Assembly: GCA_907163375.1 (NCBI GenBank)
Contig: CAJQUW010004600.1
Coordinates: forward strand, 62,001-126,000
Reading direction: 5' to 3'
DNA from: Prostheceraeus crozeri
Lineage: Eukaryota > Platyhelminthes > Polycladida > Euryleptidae
DNA length: 64,000 bases
Shown: piece after piece, positions 12,424 through 24,999 of the stretch
How the letters are laid out: each line of letters begins with the position of its first letter
Position numbering within the stretch: position 1 is the first letter of the stretch
Made by a program: the position numbers and the translations under genes
The notes under the pieces: generated by a model
What the model saw: the letters and a program-made list of their open reading frames with translations, nothing else
Told to the model about the DNA's origin: nothing
The model's database searches: none

Positions 12424-15043
12424 CCCTGTGCAAACGGAAAGTCGGCCAAAGTCTGGGCCGAAGTCGGCAAACAAGTTCGGCCCGAACGCGACGTGTCCGG
12501 ACGCCCCTAAGTCGGCCCGGGTTCGGCTGGTCGACTTCGGCCCGTAGTGTAATGACCGTATGTAGCGGGTCGGTTTGTGGTGGCCGAATCCAGTCCGCGA
12601 GATCTGCGTTGGCCTGCCTTTACCTAACCACATGTAATAAGCAATAACAACTACTCAGATGATGAAACTTACCTACATCGAGTCAATTTTGTAAACGTAG
12701 ACATCGGGATTCAGGTTGATTGTACCTCAAACAAGTTTAAATCTTCAATACAATGGATAATAACAATCATATCCAGTGGTATTCAAAACTATCGTAGATG
12801 AGGTTCATTGGATATTCTGCTCCTAAATTTTGATGTCTGAAACCAACAAAAATACATTATAAACGAATTAAGATAGTAAAACGCAGACAAACTGTGAACA
12901 ATGATGTAAAACATAAACCACTTTGACATAAACCATGTAGAGCTCTATAACGACACATAATAGAGAAGTATATGACACAGAAATGAGCATTAATTTATTG
13001 TAAGATGAAAGAAGGTGATAATTAATCTAAACTATTTCTATATTTCATCATTCCAATAATTTACAACAGCAACGAGTTAATCGACAACACATTTTCCCAG
13101 GGTGGACAACATGCCGTTAAAGAAGAAAGTCCGATGACTTTGATATTTAATTTAAAGTGATTTCTCCTTTAGCTGAAATAAATAACAACGTACCGCAAGA
13201 TGGTTTATACTTACACATCCAAACCAACCATGTGGTGAAACATTCGAACCTGTGACTTATTTTCAAAGTTTGCGACTAGTTGCCAAACAGGGTTGAGAAG
13301 GGAAGAGCTTGGTCCCAGCGGAAATTCACATTTCAAGGAGGCCCAAAAAGGCCAGCAAAATAATACTTAAAGCCGAGCTATTACTAATACAAATCCGCTA
13401 GAAAATTCTCATCCTTTGAATATTAGAAAAAAAATTTTCAACCCCGATTCACGACCTTATATTTTAAAGAAAACTTCTTGTAATGACACCCGATGTCCTG
13501 CATGCTGACTTGATCACGGGAATAACCCAATGCTGGTAAGATCAAAACATACGGAGGCAGTGACAAGAATAGCCTTGCAACATATTTACACACTACAAAA
13601 TACTGTCGATCACATCAGTCAGTTACAAAGAATCGCAAAAAATTACTTTGTCACAGTCGGCAAACGATGAAACGTCAGGTGTCATTTCATGAAGTTTTAT
13701 TCAATATGTATAGGGTCGTAAATTGTGAATGAAATTCTGTTTTTTTCAATCAATGGTCAACCTCCCGTGAGACTATAAACTGAAACATTAGCATACACAC
13801 GGAAATTAAGTGGCATGAATAATTACAGTGTTATGGCATAATTTTCTCCTTTTAATTTTTTGTTTGCTTTTAAGAATGCTTTCAATTGCCTCAAATCTTT
13901 TTCATGTACAATAGGCCTAATTAAACAACCCACTGCCTTATACTATATTACACGTAGGCCTGACAAAACGACAGACGGCTTGCTCGCAAACATTGAAAAG
14001 CATCAATCAGCGAATTGAATTTTTTAAGATGGAGGACATTCATGTTTATTCACCACTCCTGTTTTTAGGAAATATGCTTCAATATCAAAGATCGAACTTT
14101 CTATCTCCCATCAACGATCCTGATGAATCACGCGATTAATTCTTTAATCAAATACACATTTTATTTTGTAACTTCAGGACAATTAGAATGGTTGACTTAG
14201 AATCTGTTACTATACAAATTACCTATTGATGCGGTTTATTCACCTGATTTACGAGTACGATTTATTTGCTACTCACATGTCTTAATATTGTTGACGCACC
14301 ATATACACTCCATTTAGGTACTCATATATCCGCGGTGATAATCTTTAACAAAGGATGGCAACATGTACATGTATACTATCTTCAATGAATGGAGAAAACT
14401 GCACCGTCAGCTGTTCGACGAGTTGATTCACACCCACACACCGCATGAGGAATCCGTGAACTAACTGACAGACGTAGCGCGCGGCAAAGAAATGCATTGC
14501 AATTTTCGAATTCGGGAGGCTCGCCATCATGAAGACATTAACATCCCCTTTTAGAATAGGTCAGAAATATAAATTAGGTAATTACAGTGGTCGGGATGCA
14601 TTAGAATGAAGTCATGCTTTATAAATAATCATGAAAACTGACTATCGTACATGCATACTCGTGAAACATCGGAAAATTATAGCATTTCTACCTGAGCGCC
14701 TTATACGGACTTCTAAATATAGTACCCAATACAGGATTCCCGTCACAGTGCGATTAATCGCTATGTTCCCAAGTCAGCTACGTTTTTCGTGTTGCCGAAG
14801 TTCTGCCGAAAGTCGATTGACCGAATTATGACGCACTTGTGCCGACATTCATAAAAATGTGTGGTTATAAAAACATTTCTATTTATTTCACATTAAAACA
14901 TCTTTCGCAGTTCATATCATAACACAGATAATATAAATTACGATAGAAACTTCATTTGAATTGAAACTGCTCAAGATGGCCGAAGAGTCGCACTTTGCTG
15001 TTGTCGGCCCGAACGCGGTCCGACATTTACGTTTGCACAGGGC
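12424..15043. mobile_element. Candidate 2.6-kb non-autonomous DNA transposon with GC-rich subterminal ends
   Basis: The left end reads CCCTGTGCAAACGGAAAGTC and the reverse complement of the right end reads CCCTGTGCAAACGTAAATGT, followed in both by GTCGG and a GGGCCGA word, so the imperfect terminal inverted repeats run about 45 bp. Both ends are rich in TCGG/CCGA words while the interior is ordinary AT-rich DNA without a transposase frame. I found no matching flanking duplication, so superfamily and exact ends are open. The frames of 84-116 codons near 12263-12647 translate this GC-rich end and are not genes. Confidence 0.5.
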
Positions 15044-15074
15044 AGGGCGCTACAGAATTGCAGCCAAAAGAGGC

Positions 15075-17043
15075 TTAAAAGTTACCTTCCTGCTGTCCTA
15101 CAGACGAGTTAGCATAGATGGGCAACTTTAAGCGGTGGGCGGGCTTGGCCCAAAATACCCTATTTAGATCCAACATTTTCACAAAAACATCAAGACAAAG
15201 CATTGTAAAAGATGGACATTTTTTCTTGAATTGTATAAGACATATGATAAAACTCACACCAATTGACCTCTTTGATACAGACTTCACAAATGAATTTATG
15301 TTTTGTGGAGACAAATCGTCGACAATTTTTGATTCTCTATGCACTCGAGTAGTCACAGTAGAGCTATAAAAACAGAAAGCAGTGTTATGGTCTGACCGAC
15401 CTATAGGTGCCCCAACTTTACAAGACAAAACAGAGCAGCAACCCCACTCAAATGAACATCATCTGATATCTTGCTTTTTTGTGTAGGTTCTGATACCAAG
15501 CTAGAAAGACCAAACAAGTTACATATGCGTTGAAAATCGATATTGTTACAATCTCCACATATAATGACATTGGGACCATAACCAACGTTCAGAAAAGCAT
15601 CCGTGAACTCTACAAAGAAGACGGCAAGCTTGTGAGTCATTTCAGCACTTAGAGACCGTGGAACATACAGACAAACTAAAATCATGCCAAAAAGCGGCAA
15701 ATTCAAGCATATTCAAAAAATGTAGGGTGCTTGCTCACGTGCAGCCTTATGACATTAATATATTGTTTCACGTAAGCGCAAACACCACCTCCCAGTCGGT
15801 CGTTTCGATCACCTTGAAAATTTGAGAAAGAAGAGATTGCAACACAAGAATCGGAAATATCGCCATGATTCCGTGATACAAACGATGCTTGGCTGTAAAT
15901 TACAAATTATACCGCACAGATCATCTACTTTTCTAAAATGTAATCTTACACTTGACAATAAAGAGATGGCATTTCTATATTACGCAATTTTGACGATTTA
16001 CAAGATATACTAGATAGAACATTTAAGTAAAATTCTGAAGACTGTCGCGATTTATGCTATCTGATTACGATATATCACAACCAGTCGCGTAGGCAGGCTT
16101 TCATTTCCGGGGGGACAATAAATGTGGTTTAATTAGTAACCTATATTTCGTAAATCTGAAGAAGCCCTAATATTCATTAATATCTGATTTGATTATGATC
16201 TGATTTTGTCTTTTATTGATCATTCATGATACACGATAAACATAAATGCGAAAATTAACCAAGCGCGCTACTGTAGGATTTCAGATTCTCACATTAATGA
16301 ATTAATAATTCGACATAGAATGATGCTAATATACCCCGTAGAAAACACAAAGATTGTCCCCGCTCAGATTTAATTTGGTGGGGGGAACATGTCCCCCTTG
16401 TCCCCCCCTTGGCTACGCCACTGATCACAACATCCTCCCTTTCTCACGTCTTTCGCATAGAACCTGAGTCAACTGTTTTTTTCGTTTTTGTTGAATTGCT
16501 GTCAAATCACCAATAATCCAGATTTCTTCAATTTCGATGACCGTTTCAACAGTTCTCTTCTTTTGGCGAAGTCTCTTACTTTTGCACGGACACGTCGGGA
16601 GTCTGTTCTTGAGTTTGGCTTGCTCAGTCGCTGATGTTCGGTTACTTCTATTACCAGTCATTCCGAGGTATTGGAGGATTGCATCTACCTGACTTTTATC
16701 AAAATCTCTTCTCTCAACTAGTGATCCGAGTTTATACACTTCTCAGCTGCAAATATGACAAGATTATCATCTTTAAGCCTGCGCTGTTCGATGTCTTTGT
16801 CGACATTTTCCATTAATTCTCCACTGACATTTCATTTGAAAAAATCATTTTATCTTTCCAAATCATCAACACGTTTGGTCAATGCATTTATTGTTGTTCT
16901 CTAAGTATCAATTTCCAGCTTCAAGGCTTGAATCTCATCGTCTTTAGACCTTTGAATCAAAGACTTCCATTCAGCAAGCATTGAGTTATTAGACATACCA
17001 TAAGACGATGATCGGGTTCTACTATTATTCACCGATGTCATTC
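15075..17043 (-). mobile_element. CR1/L2-like LINE, broken, 3' part missing
   Basis: Reading right to left: an ORF1-like start at 17043 gives MTSVNNSRTRSSSYGMSNNS and then a charged, likely coiled-coil stretch. A second ORF1-like block lies at 16425-16739 (basic, VIEIEEIWIIGDLTAIQQK). After a MITE insertion, APE-endonuclease sequence follows: DRLGGGVCAYVK near 15790, GYGPNVIICGDCNN near 15560-15590, and an SDHNTAFCFY segment near 15385. The reverse-transcriptase domain is absent. Several stops and frame changes separate the blocks, so it is dead. The hAT MITE at 16082-16423 is younger than this LINE. Confidence 0.65.
16082..16423. mobile_element. hAT-type MITE, 342 bp, with 8-bp target duplication
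   Basis: The ends are CAGTCGCGTAGGCAGG on the left and, reversed, CAGTGGCGTAGCCAAG on the right, followed in both by G-rich tracts. The flanks are exact 8-bp repeats, ATCACAAC at 16074-16081 and 16424-16431, the duplication length of hAT transposons. It contains no open frame and sits inside the minus-strand LINE. A well-supported insertion. Confidence 0.9.
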
Positions 17044-17059
17044 AAACCTAGAGATGTCA

Positions 17060-20000
17060 AAACTCAAAGCTACGGAGCAGCACATAAGTAAGTCGAACCC
17101 CAGACCCCCGGACCGGTAACCGAGGTCAGCAACCACTTGACTGTAGCAGCCACTCTAGCACTACGCTATGAAACTCTGTCTTATTCCAGAAATACGAAAA
17201 TTACGTGCATGCAAGGGACAAGTCACGTGATATCACATTTCAGTACAAGCGGCTTGACAGAGACTGATTTCACGAGAAACTGAACAAAGCTGAGAATGCA
17301 AGACGAAGAACACACAAATTTGAGGAAAACACATCCACAAAGGAAAATTCAATCCCCGACGAAATTACGCTTGTCGCACAAATGACGTGATGCGGAATCG
17401 AATGATATAAAAATCCAAATGAATACACACTTCAAAATCGACCAAAATGGATGATTGCATTTAAACACGAGAGACAACGGACACACAACCGACGTGTACG
17501 ACGATGTATGAATGTTTTTAGCCTAGACAGGCTTCACATTTCGACGAGTTCCACAAGACAACCAGGCTTCCATTTATGAAAATGATGGGAAAGAAAGCAA
17601 AAAGAGACTGGAAAAAGACAGAAATGTAGGCTTATAAGTCTACATAAATCAGCTTGTTTGAAGGACTTTGATAGTCTCGGTCTTCAAAATTATTTTTTCA
17701 ATGAGTGCCCCTCTTCAATATTCTTACCCCTTGCCCTAATTCCATTCCCGCATTAATGACTGTACTTTTGTTTGGTAGCATTTTGTCTTTCATCCACCCT
17801 TATACTACATCTGCACTTATACTTGAATTTCAAATTCCTCTTTAATGTTATTCTAATATTTCGCAACGTGAAAATTATCGCTGTACTATTTTAGAGCCGA
17901 TTTATGAATTTTAGAGTAAAATTTGCCGACGCGCTTCGTCTCAGTGGACAGTATCAAGGGTAAAAAGAAATGATTTACACTTTGAAAAAAATTCGTCTTT
18001 AATTAACCTTCGGTTGGACGGAAAGGACATTTTTTGCAAAAAAAATGGCACAACGAATCTGCTTATACTTTTAGATTGCCAACTCACAACCATTTCAGAA
18101 AATTTTAGTCTTAAAATCTTTCATCAACGTTTTTTCTCATAAAGTTAAATTTACCAATCATTCAGCTGAGAAAAATGTACAGTCATAGGCCTATATATGT
18201 AGTCTATACATAGCCAGAGATGTGAGCTACATTTTGATACTAAAATTGATAATTTCTGTCGACGTCTTCATGAATTAAGCAGTGACATGTGCAAAAATGC
18301 TATACTTTTTAGTAATAAGTAAATCTGTAGGACGGAAGTCTTGCTTAGATGATAAATAAAAGTCAAAAGTTAACAATCAATAATGCTCAAAATACACCGT
18401 AACGACCCTGTCGGATAGAGGAGTCGAAGTTATCATACGAGGGAACAAATTTCGAAGTTTCATTTTTCCGTCCTACAGATTCCGTCCCACAGGAAATTTA
18501 CTTTCTTCTAAAGGCAGTTTTGTCATAGAAGTACGGAACATACTTATTATTGCCATGCATGATATTATAAGTCATGATCTAAATTGCAAAGCATTAGTGA
18601 TCAGATATTTAGAACGATTATAGTTTTGATAGGAAATGGAACCAAATACAAATTCTCAAAAATCCAAAATCCATCGAACCGTCCCACAGATTGATTAGTT
18701 GATAGAGATAATTCAATTGGAAAGACAATCGTTTTCGTAGTGCATCACCACGAACAATAGCGCTCTCGTACATTTTGTCATTCTTGTTTTTGTACATCGC
18801 TTTCGTAGTCAAAATCAGCCATCTGTCGTACTCTACAGTTTACGGTGTATACTTTACAACCGGCCTTTATCAAAGTTATGTATAAAATGACAGCATCAAT
18901 AGTTATCGAATTCCGTCCCGCAGATTTTTATTGACTCAAAACAGCGCCTTTTATCTTTATGGGAAAATCTTTTTCCTGAGAATATCAATTATGTCGCATC
19001 TAAGTACGTATAATTTCAGCTGAAAGGAAATCTGATTCTTATATTTCACATAAGTAAAGAATCAATAGTCAATATTTTGCATCTTATAGCAATAAATTGC
19101 AAGCATTTTTGATTTTTTCAGTATGTGCAAACACTCATGAATCTTTATTGTGATGCGATTGTGTCCTTCTATGAGTTGGAAATTGCAGTCTCTCAAAAAT
19201 GTTCATTATACTCGTATTTACGTAATACGCCTCCACGTTTGAATTTGCAAAATATAGTAAGGCTATCTACGTAGCTACAAAAAAGATGTCTTCATGAAAA
19301 ACAGTAATCCTGGAACATTCTGAATGATTCACATATTCACCAAGTGAAATGATTGCATCATCTTCACATCATGATTGCATAGATACAGTATATCAGTTCA
19401 TAGCATTCACTATAATGAAAAATGCTTCAATTTTAAGAGAGAATTGCGTTGCTAAAAATTTATTTCATATTCAATGCCCCATCTGCTGTGTTTTCAGTGT
19501 AGTGTCACTAAACTTACCAACCTGCCAAACAGGAAAAGAAAATATATTTGATGCAGTAAGTTATACACTGAAGATTCCACGTAGTATAGAAGGAAGAAAA
19601 TACATCAGTCATTTAACTGACTTCAAAGGTGACATTCCAATCTTTACTTTTTTTCGTTACTGAATGGTGCGCCTAATTGATGAACTAGCCTACTGAGATA
19701 TTTAATTGATAACACTAATGAAGTTGGCGACGGAGCTATCATGCTGCTAAAAATGAAAAAATAATTAAAGAAGCGCTAAATTGAGATAAACAAAAAGATA
19801 ACTAAAAGATGTTACGAACCTGAAAACGACCTGAAGAAAACATTGCTCTCTGAGGATATATTATTTCCACTTACAAGACATCCTGGATATCGCAAGTAAT
19901 TGAATACTTACTCTGACTGCCAAAACTAATGAAGTTCATCTGATTTCAATAGGGCATCGTCAAGGGAAAGAACTCCTTTGTAGATGTAAAAAGGATATAC

Positions 20001-20190
20001 GTGTATTTCCATCAGTTATCTACCTGCTATGAGTCAAGCTTTCATTGGTCTGTGGACAATTACCGTCAATGACGTAGGCTATACGTTGAAGATAGGAGTT
20101 GGAGAATAGGAAAAGCAATTTAGACACCGACATTAAAATTTCAACTGATTGCACGTGTTTAGCGATATTTCAAACTTGTTAACGCATAAC
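17060..20190. other. No gene recognised; recurring CCGTCCYACAGATT word
   Basis: Frames are short and motif-free, including the 104-codon frame at 19349-19663, which has no recognisable domain. Between 18322 and 18925 the word CCGTCC(T/C)(A/G)CAGATT, or a one-to-two-base variant, appears at 18468, 18482, 18679 and 18912, and inverted at 18322. This suggests subterminal motifs of an unidentified repeat. Confidence 0.5.
18216..18315 (-). repeat. Dispersed repeat, inverted partner of 10219-10312
   Basis: See the partner copy. Shared order of words on the opposite strand; old and diverged; no coding content. Confidence 0.55.
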
Positions 20191-20306
20191 CCACGGTGTG
20201 CCCGAAATAAATTTAGTGGTCTAACAAGACCCGGCTTAGATTCCGCTTTTGCAGGTTCGCATGGACCTCTCTGATGACTTTAAAGGAAATTTTAAAATCT
20301 TTCATC

Positions 20307-20655
20307 GAGGACTTTCTTCTGTAGGCCTACAAATCCAAATTGGCGACCTGATTACCTGGCAGGTGAGAAAAATGATTTTTTTCAGATGACCCGTCTCAGA
20401 TTTCAATCTCTTAGCCTAAAATGGATCCAACATCGTTCAAAAATGTCAATTTTTGAGGAATTGACCGAGGACTTTCCTCTGTAGACCTAAAAATCCAAAA
20501 TGGTGACCTGATTACCATATGTCAGATGAGAAAAATAATTTTGAGATGACCTATATCAGATTTCTTTCCCTTAGCCTAAAATGGATCCAATATTGCTCCA
20601 CCATGTCATTTTTGAGAAATCGACGGAGGGCTCCCTCTTTTGTACAACCCTAAAA
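20307..20655. repeat. Tandem repeat of about 160 bp, 2.2 copies
   Basis: The block starting CGAGGACTTTC (20307 and 20467, and a diverged third start near 20625) is followed each time by 'ctgtag.cct', 'aatccaaa.tggcgacctgatta', 'gatgagaaaaat' and 'ttagcctaaaatggatccaa'. Copies differ by point changes and small indels. The function is unknown. Confidence 0.75.
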
Positions 20656-21594
20656 ATATAAAATATGGCGATTTAACTTCCATGTACAGTATTTAATCAT
20701 ACAAATTGACATCATTGGCATCATCAATTGGCATAAAAGCTTGTTGTAATTTTTCATCGTCCTAGATGTCGATAATCACCTGCATTTTATGTACATGATT
20801 CAATTAAAAGGAGCCTTATTAGCAATAACTTCTAAAGTATGCTTCCATACTGAAACAAATGCTTTCAAATAGCTTAAAACGTGTGTAGGCCCTACCATGT
20901 ACGCTGTCGATGCTTTTCTAAGGAATAGTAGAAGTTTACCCGTCATTACATGAGCTATATGTGTTGGCCGTTGTAGTGGCGAATTTGCTTGTGTACAAAT
21001 CCATTGTCCACCTCAACTGAACCCTTTTTGGGAACGAAGGACCTCAACACACGAATTGAAGAGCATTTTTGCAAAACTCACTCAGTCCATTTTCCTTATT
21101 TTTGGTAAAAGCTGATTTTTTGTTTCTATTCATTATAATCATTTTTAGTTCTGAACTAAGGTTTTCTATTTGATTCGAATGCTAGATGAAGCAGTATGTA
21201 GTCTTAAAACAAATATTCTATTTAAAGAGGAGGATATATACCGATATAAAAACGAATCAACTCTGCAAAACTCACTCAGTCCTGCACGTGAGTTTTGAAA
21301 AAACGGCAAAACAAACCTAATACAGACAAGCCTTTCAAAATGTAAAAATCAGTTATATGGTTCATCAGTGAAGTAACGATTAATAACATCTGCATCAGTA
21401 TTCGACGTATCATTAACAATCGAATCATAAAACCATGCGCAGTCGTCTGGAATCGTAAAATATTTCATCAACTTTAGCACGTCATTTCTTTTCGCCGGTT
21501 TCACGTGAGTTTCCAATGTTTTGATTGCGGCTCTCCCCATTTCCAAGACGTTTCTCCCTACCTTGATGATAGAGGTGCCTGATGGTGTTGCATT

Positions 21595-21666
21595 GGCTCG
21601 TAGCTCAGTTGGTTAGAGCACAGGTCTAGTTAACCTTGGTCGTAGGTTCGAATCCTACCAGCCGCA
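21595..21666 (+). tRNA. tRNA-like sequence, Thr(AGT)-like, copy 1; probably SINE head or pseudo-tRNA
   Basis: Box A (TAGCTCAGTTGG) and box B (GGTTCGAATCC) are intact, with a good D stem (GCTC/GAGC) and a perfect T stem (GTAGG/CCTAC). The seven-base anticodon loop CTAGTTA would give anticodon AGT. The acceptor stem pairs poorly (GGCTCGT against a 3' end of CAGCCGC) and the anticodon stem has a mismatch. With the identical A/T-rich tail shared by copy 2, this favours a tRNA-derived SINE or pseudo-tRNA rather than a working tRNA. Confidence 0.55.
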
Positions 21667-21892
21667 CATCTTTTGCATGGCAATTTGATCTATCGTTTAT
21701 TTAATTTCATTGTTGTTAATTGCATTCACGACATGGTTTAAGATGCTTTGGTGGACAATCGATCCCCGCTACTTGCCTTAATGTCGGCGGTCACAATTGT
21801 GACGTGTTATTTATTCATTGATTATTATTGCCTTGACAACTGATGTGTGGTGGTGAGGGTTTGATCCTGCCAATTGACAGAGTCGCGTAAGT

Positions 21893-21964
21893 GGCTCGTA
21901 GCTCAGTTGGTTAGAGCACAGGTCTAGTTAACCTTGGTCGTAGGTTCGAATCCTACCAGCCGCA
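21893..21964 (+). tRNA. tRNA-like sequence, copy 2, in tandem 298 bp downstream
   Basis: Identical over the tRNA-like part to copy 1 and followed by the same 55-bp tail (ACATCTTTTGCATGGCAATT and onward to TTGTTGTTAATT). The spacer between the copies (about 21722-21892) is not repeated. Identity of about 127 bp implies recent tandem duplication or gene conversion. Confidence 0.6.
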
Positions 21965-22019
21965 CATCTTTTGCATGGCAATTTGATCTATCGTTTATTT
22001 AATTTCATTGTTGTTAATT

Positions 22020-23197
22020 ATACGCTCGTTGAGTAGAAAAATCAGTTTTTGTATGCGTAAAGACTCTGCTATCGCTCATTTTGAATGGGAGTCGAGGCTT
22101 GGTTATATTCACGGATACAGATTTGTAATCACGGAATCACACAATTATTGTGTACAAGCGTCTTGATGCAGTCAGGAATATTCTCTGAAAATGATCATTC
22201 CAAGTAAGCATATCGTGCAGTGTCACACCTAAAATGTTCACTTGAGAGGTCAATTTGATGCCTTCGTATGGGCTAGTTAATCAATGATTCACCCCCGACA
22301 AATGATCATCTGTTGACATTTCCCACGATTCAAAAACATTTTATTGACTTCAGACCAATTTTGAATTGTATCTAAATGTGAGGGACTTGGATTCGCCTTT
22401 GTGCAAGACTCTATCAAAGTCAAGTCATCAGCAAATTTCACCAAATGGGATGCGCGGATTTTCTACAACAACTCACAAAATGTTCTGCGTTATCCATTTA
22501 CTGATGTATAATTCGGCGTGCTCTCGGGTTCCGAGTTCGGCTAGCTGAGAGCGCTGCGATTGGATCCGAGGTGAAAAAGAATTTTGTGAAAAAGAAGGGC
22601 CCATACCGAAAATTGTTTGGACTACACGTATTACTGATCGAAGCATCTCCTTTGTGCAAATTGTAGGTTACAAAGTTTAATCCCGCCAAAAAGTACGACA
22701 GTTTGTATCACAAGGTGCACAATTGAAATTGTATTTCATATATGAAATTATTAGGCGCTCACATTGGTGTTAAAATATGAAGCAATATATCAAACAATAT
22801 CCATATCATTGTAAGTGTCCCATAATTTGCATCACTAATCCTTGCATTTTAGCCGCCTGCACCCTTACATTTCCTCTTCTAGTATTTTACCCCGTAAAAT
22901 ACCGGTAATTTACCGGATATTTACCGCTAAGGTAAATTAGAATAAACCGGTAAATCAAGAACTCTACTCTCGCTTGAGCGAAATACTTCTTCAGGATTTG
23001 GCTTGAGATCACCGCATGTCTCTTTGCCAACAAAAAGAGTAAGGCCACGAAGGAAATTGATTTGTATTGAAAGATCTTCCAAGACAATGCAATGGATGCT
23101 GCGAGTGCCACGTTCCGGAAACGTGCTACACCAGCGGAAATTAGGCCTACAATTACAAATTTTCGCCGTGGAAACATGGCTTGGCATTTGAAATGAC
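22020..23197. other. No gene recognised; left flank of Polinton-1
   Basis: Short frames only. At 22880-22955 there is a run of alternating TTACCGG/CCGGTAA words that can fold back on itself. No promoter or domain recognised. Confidence 0.5.
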
Positions 23198-23203
23198 GCT
23201 ATC

Positions 23204-23998
23204 AGTAGTAAGGAAGTGACAAACACCAGATAGCGCAAGATGGCCGCCATCGCTGACGTCCCCCCCCCTCTGGAACGACAGTGTCGTGGTGTGCCGGCCA
23301 GGTGGGTTGGCGTTCACACAATGTTCGCTGACTCCCCCCCTCTGGAACGACAGAGTGTCGTGGTGGACTTGGGCGACCGCCAGGATTAGTCTTGAGGCTA
23401 TAGTGTGTGATGTTTTTCGTGCAATCTGCTGAATGTTGGGTTGTAAAATGGGCTGTTTCGAGTGGAAGGAGTGGTCGGATGAGAAAACGGAGGCCAGATT
23501 CGGATTCAGCGTGAAATTCTGCATCGGTATGGTGAGTTTTAAGTCAATCGGCGAGAAAAAATTTTCAACATTTTTCGAAAAAACGACAGAGTTAGAATTT
23601 GGGACGTTTTGGTGTGTAGCGCCCAAACGAAGCATCGGATGGGAAAACGGAGGCCAGATTCGGATTCAGCGTGAAATTCTGCATCGGTATGGTGAATTTA
23701 AACGCCATCGGAGAGAAAAAATTTTCGCTGACGTCCCCCCCCTCTGGACAGCTCGCTTCGATTTTGGCTTCCAGTGGACGGATTTTGTCGTGCCATAGCT
23801 CGTTTGAAAGCCAAGAGTGAGACAAATTTACTGAAAGAATCGGCTTGTTCCTATCTGTCTTCGTTTAGATGTGAGACGCCATTTAAGATTTTGGGACATT
23901 GGCGAAAAACGACAGAGTTAGAATTTGGGACGTTTTGGGCTGTGGCTTCAAAACGAAGCATCGGATTGGAAAACGGATTTCAGATTTGGAATCAGCGT
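23204..23998. repeat. Polinton-1 left terminal inverted repeat
   Basis: Matches the reverse complement of the right end, with internal repeats of three kinds of blocks: 'gctgacgtccccccc...tctgg', 'gaaaacggaggccagattcgg', and 'cgacagagttagaatttggg'. Diverged copies of the same blocks continue inward to about 24190. The two arms agree in their outer and inner parts but differ in the middle by exchange or loss of repeat units. Open frames across the arm translate the repeats and are not genes. Confidence 0.85.
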
Positions 23999-24249
23999 GA
24001 AATTCTCTATCTGTATGGTGAGTTTCAAGTCAATCGGAGAGAAAAATTTTCAACATTTTTCGGAAAAACGACAGAGTTAGAATTTTTGCGATGGCTGCCT
24101 TCTGTAGAGCCAAAACGAAGCATCGGATGGAAAAACGAAGGCCAGATTCGGATTCAGCGTCAAATTCTACATGGGAATGGTGTATTTCCAGCTCAATCGG
24201 AGCACTAGAACCGGTGATAGACGGGTTTTTAGTGTTTGGATGATGGGTA

Positions 24250-24333
24250 TTACGTCATCAGCTGATCGCCACACACTATATAAGCTGGGAATCGAGAGAG
24301 ACTTTTCATTTAGAGGAGAACGATTGTCAAAGG
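24250..24333 (+). promoter_or_regulatory. Promoter of the Polinton-1 coiled-coil gene: CRE-like site, TATA box, exon 1
   Basis: TTACGTCA (24250-24257) is a CRE/ATF-type site and TATATAA (24277-24283) a consensus TATA box. Transcription would start around 24305. A short leader ends in AAAG followed by GTAGGT at 24333, a good 5' splice site. The matching acceptor (TTTACAG) ends at 24983, 16 bases before the ATG. The same layout recurs at the homologous gene of Polinton-2. Confidence 0.65.
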
Positions 24334-24983
24334 TAGGTCGTTTCTCTGAGCTCCGATGATAGCTTCGGACATTCCAAATTTCGGGTTTCAAACCGACTTA
24401 GAAAATTTCATTGCTGATATCAGCTAAGCCGTCAGACTTAGAGGTTAGCCAGGAGATGGCCTTCTCCAGGCCATAAAAGACTCCAAAACTTTAAAGGCTT
24501 GTAACTTTGCTTCTACAAGTCCGTTTGACTTGATTCAAAAAAGGTTCGGTCGGTCTTGACCTGCCCTAAGTGATAAACTACTTATAAAATTTCATAAGTA
24601 GTGCTAAATGCCGAAAAATTTAAATTCACTAGTTTTGGAGGTTTTCTGGGGTTTTCGACCCTGCTGAATTCAACTAAGACATTTATAAAGTTGTGGGAGG
24701 CAAGCTTCGGCTTGGAATTTGCAACCTTTGTAAACAATCCACTGGTTTTCATGTCAAAATCGGGGTCCGGATATCAACACAGTGATATGACGCACGCTCT
24801 GTCCGCGGGAGGTTGGATTTGTGGGCCGAGACCTTGGAGTTGGGATAAGATCCCCTCTGAGTAATGCCTGTAACGGATTCAAAGGTTCGACACTTTCCAC
24901 CAATCTCACAATTTAGCTGTATGATTATAAAAATGACTGCCAATGTCGCCTGTTAGTAATTCTATTTCATCCTTCCTTTACAG
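24333..24983 (+). other. Predicted 5'UTR intron of the coiled-coil gene
   Basis: Begins GTAGGT and ends CCTTTACAG. The homologous gene in Polinton-2 has an equivalent intron at 63665-63856 (GTGAGT...TTTACAG). Two independent copies with the same position support it. No gene is seen within. Confidence 0.6.
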
Positions 24984-24999
24984 ATACATAAGTTACAAA

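Noticed and set aside
12263-12647. Overlapping 84-116 codon frames on both strands
   Set aside because: They arise from the GC-rich, stop-poor end of a DNA transposon.
19349-19663. 104-codon frame as a host exon
   Set aside because: No domain, no splice context and AT-rich codon use; probably chance.
21595-21966. Two functional tRNA-Thr genes
   Set aside because: Acceptor and anticodon stems mispair and both copies share a long SINE-like tail; kept only as tRNA-like.
23433-24208. Several frames of 77-160 codons in the left TIR, with matching frames at 40267-41154
   Set aside because: They recur because the TIR is made of repeats in both orientations; all frames on both strands are similarly open and none has a motif.
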